The notes beneath the pieces are model-generated. The model did no database searches. It was not told the origin of the DNA and was given only the letters and a program-made list of their open reading frames with translations. This document shows, one piece after another, positions 63,606 through 64,000 of a stretch of DNA of 64,000 bases. This DNA is from Nectonema munidae (Eukaryota > Nematomorpha > Nectonematoida > Nectonematidae), in contig JAUIRK010000649.1 in NCBI GenBank assembly GCA_030549495.1, positions 496,001 to 560,000 of the forward strand, given 5' to 3'. The translations under genes were made by a program, and so were the position numbers. Position 1 is the stretch's first letter. Every line of letters begins with the position of its first letter.

Positions 63606-64000
63606 TCTCACTTATTGCAAAATACACAAAGAATAAAAAATTGTTTAACTCTCTTTCCACAAGCACTACAAGGATCCATCTTAGGAACTAAATTTTTTGA
63701 TTTTAATGAATCGACAGTGTTACTACGCCAGAAAATCGAAATCACAAAATGCCGAAGGGTAAGTATTTATATACACTCACATAATTTTGGATATTGCGTA
63801 ATGAATAATATCAAAAGAATTTTTGGTCTCCTGATAGTAATTGGTAACTAAGAAAGAAAAGACTATTTTAAATCTATTTTCTCTTTTCGCAATTAACTCT
63901 ATATTTTAGTTTTTGCAATTCTATTTTGTCTTTTTGCAATTATACGTTAGCTTTCTAAAAAGGCATATTTTCTCTTTGATAGTATTTTTTATAATTTTTT

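Overview
This is an AT-rich animal nuclear window (roughly 70% A+T by eye). It contains one recognisable host gene: a MEX3-type KH/RING RNA-binding protein on the minus strand, at 1978-22852. Its four coding exons join in frame to 935 codons, and one intron is 15.8 kb long. The rest is a graveyard of small DNA transposons, tRNA-derived SINEs, LINE ends and microsatellites. The MEX3 N-terminus and the repeat mix fit an arthropod, perhaps a crustacean such as a sea louse, but this is inference and the species cannot be fixed from the window.

Layout. 1-1977: presumed mex3 3'UTR and downstream DNA. 1978-6823: mex3 exons 4, 3 and 2. 6824-22605: intron 1, packed with piggyBac-like TTAA elements (one decayed transposase copy with a MITE inserted in it, and about a dozen short non-autonomous copies), seven hAT-type MITEs and a SINE. 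22606-22852: exon 1, with KH1 split at its GXXG loop by intron 1. 22853-24000: a purine/CAG-rich stretch that probably holds the 5'UTR and promoter. 24001-64000: no convincing host gene. This part holds a 348-bp TIR element with a 9-bp target duplication, a ~770-bp CA microsatellite, pogo-like TIR elements, hAT elements (one with a LINE end inserted in it), two hAT transposase C-terminal relics, a 142-bp imperfect palindrome with dispersed half-copies, three more SINEs, and a LINE reverse-transcriptase C-terminus at 63.1-63.6 kb.

The points most worth a second look are these. (1) The MEX3 RING carries a 28-residue loop that contains an in-frame 78-nt candidate mini-intron. (2) The TTAA elements share an iterated GCAGACGA motif, and two of their subfamilies have a palindrome near one end whose sequence differs while the pairing is kept. 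(3) The palindrome at 35.9 kb belongs to an unassigned repeat module. No CRISPR array, LTR element, viral insertion or intact mobile-element gene was recognised.
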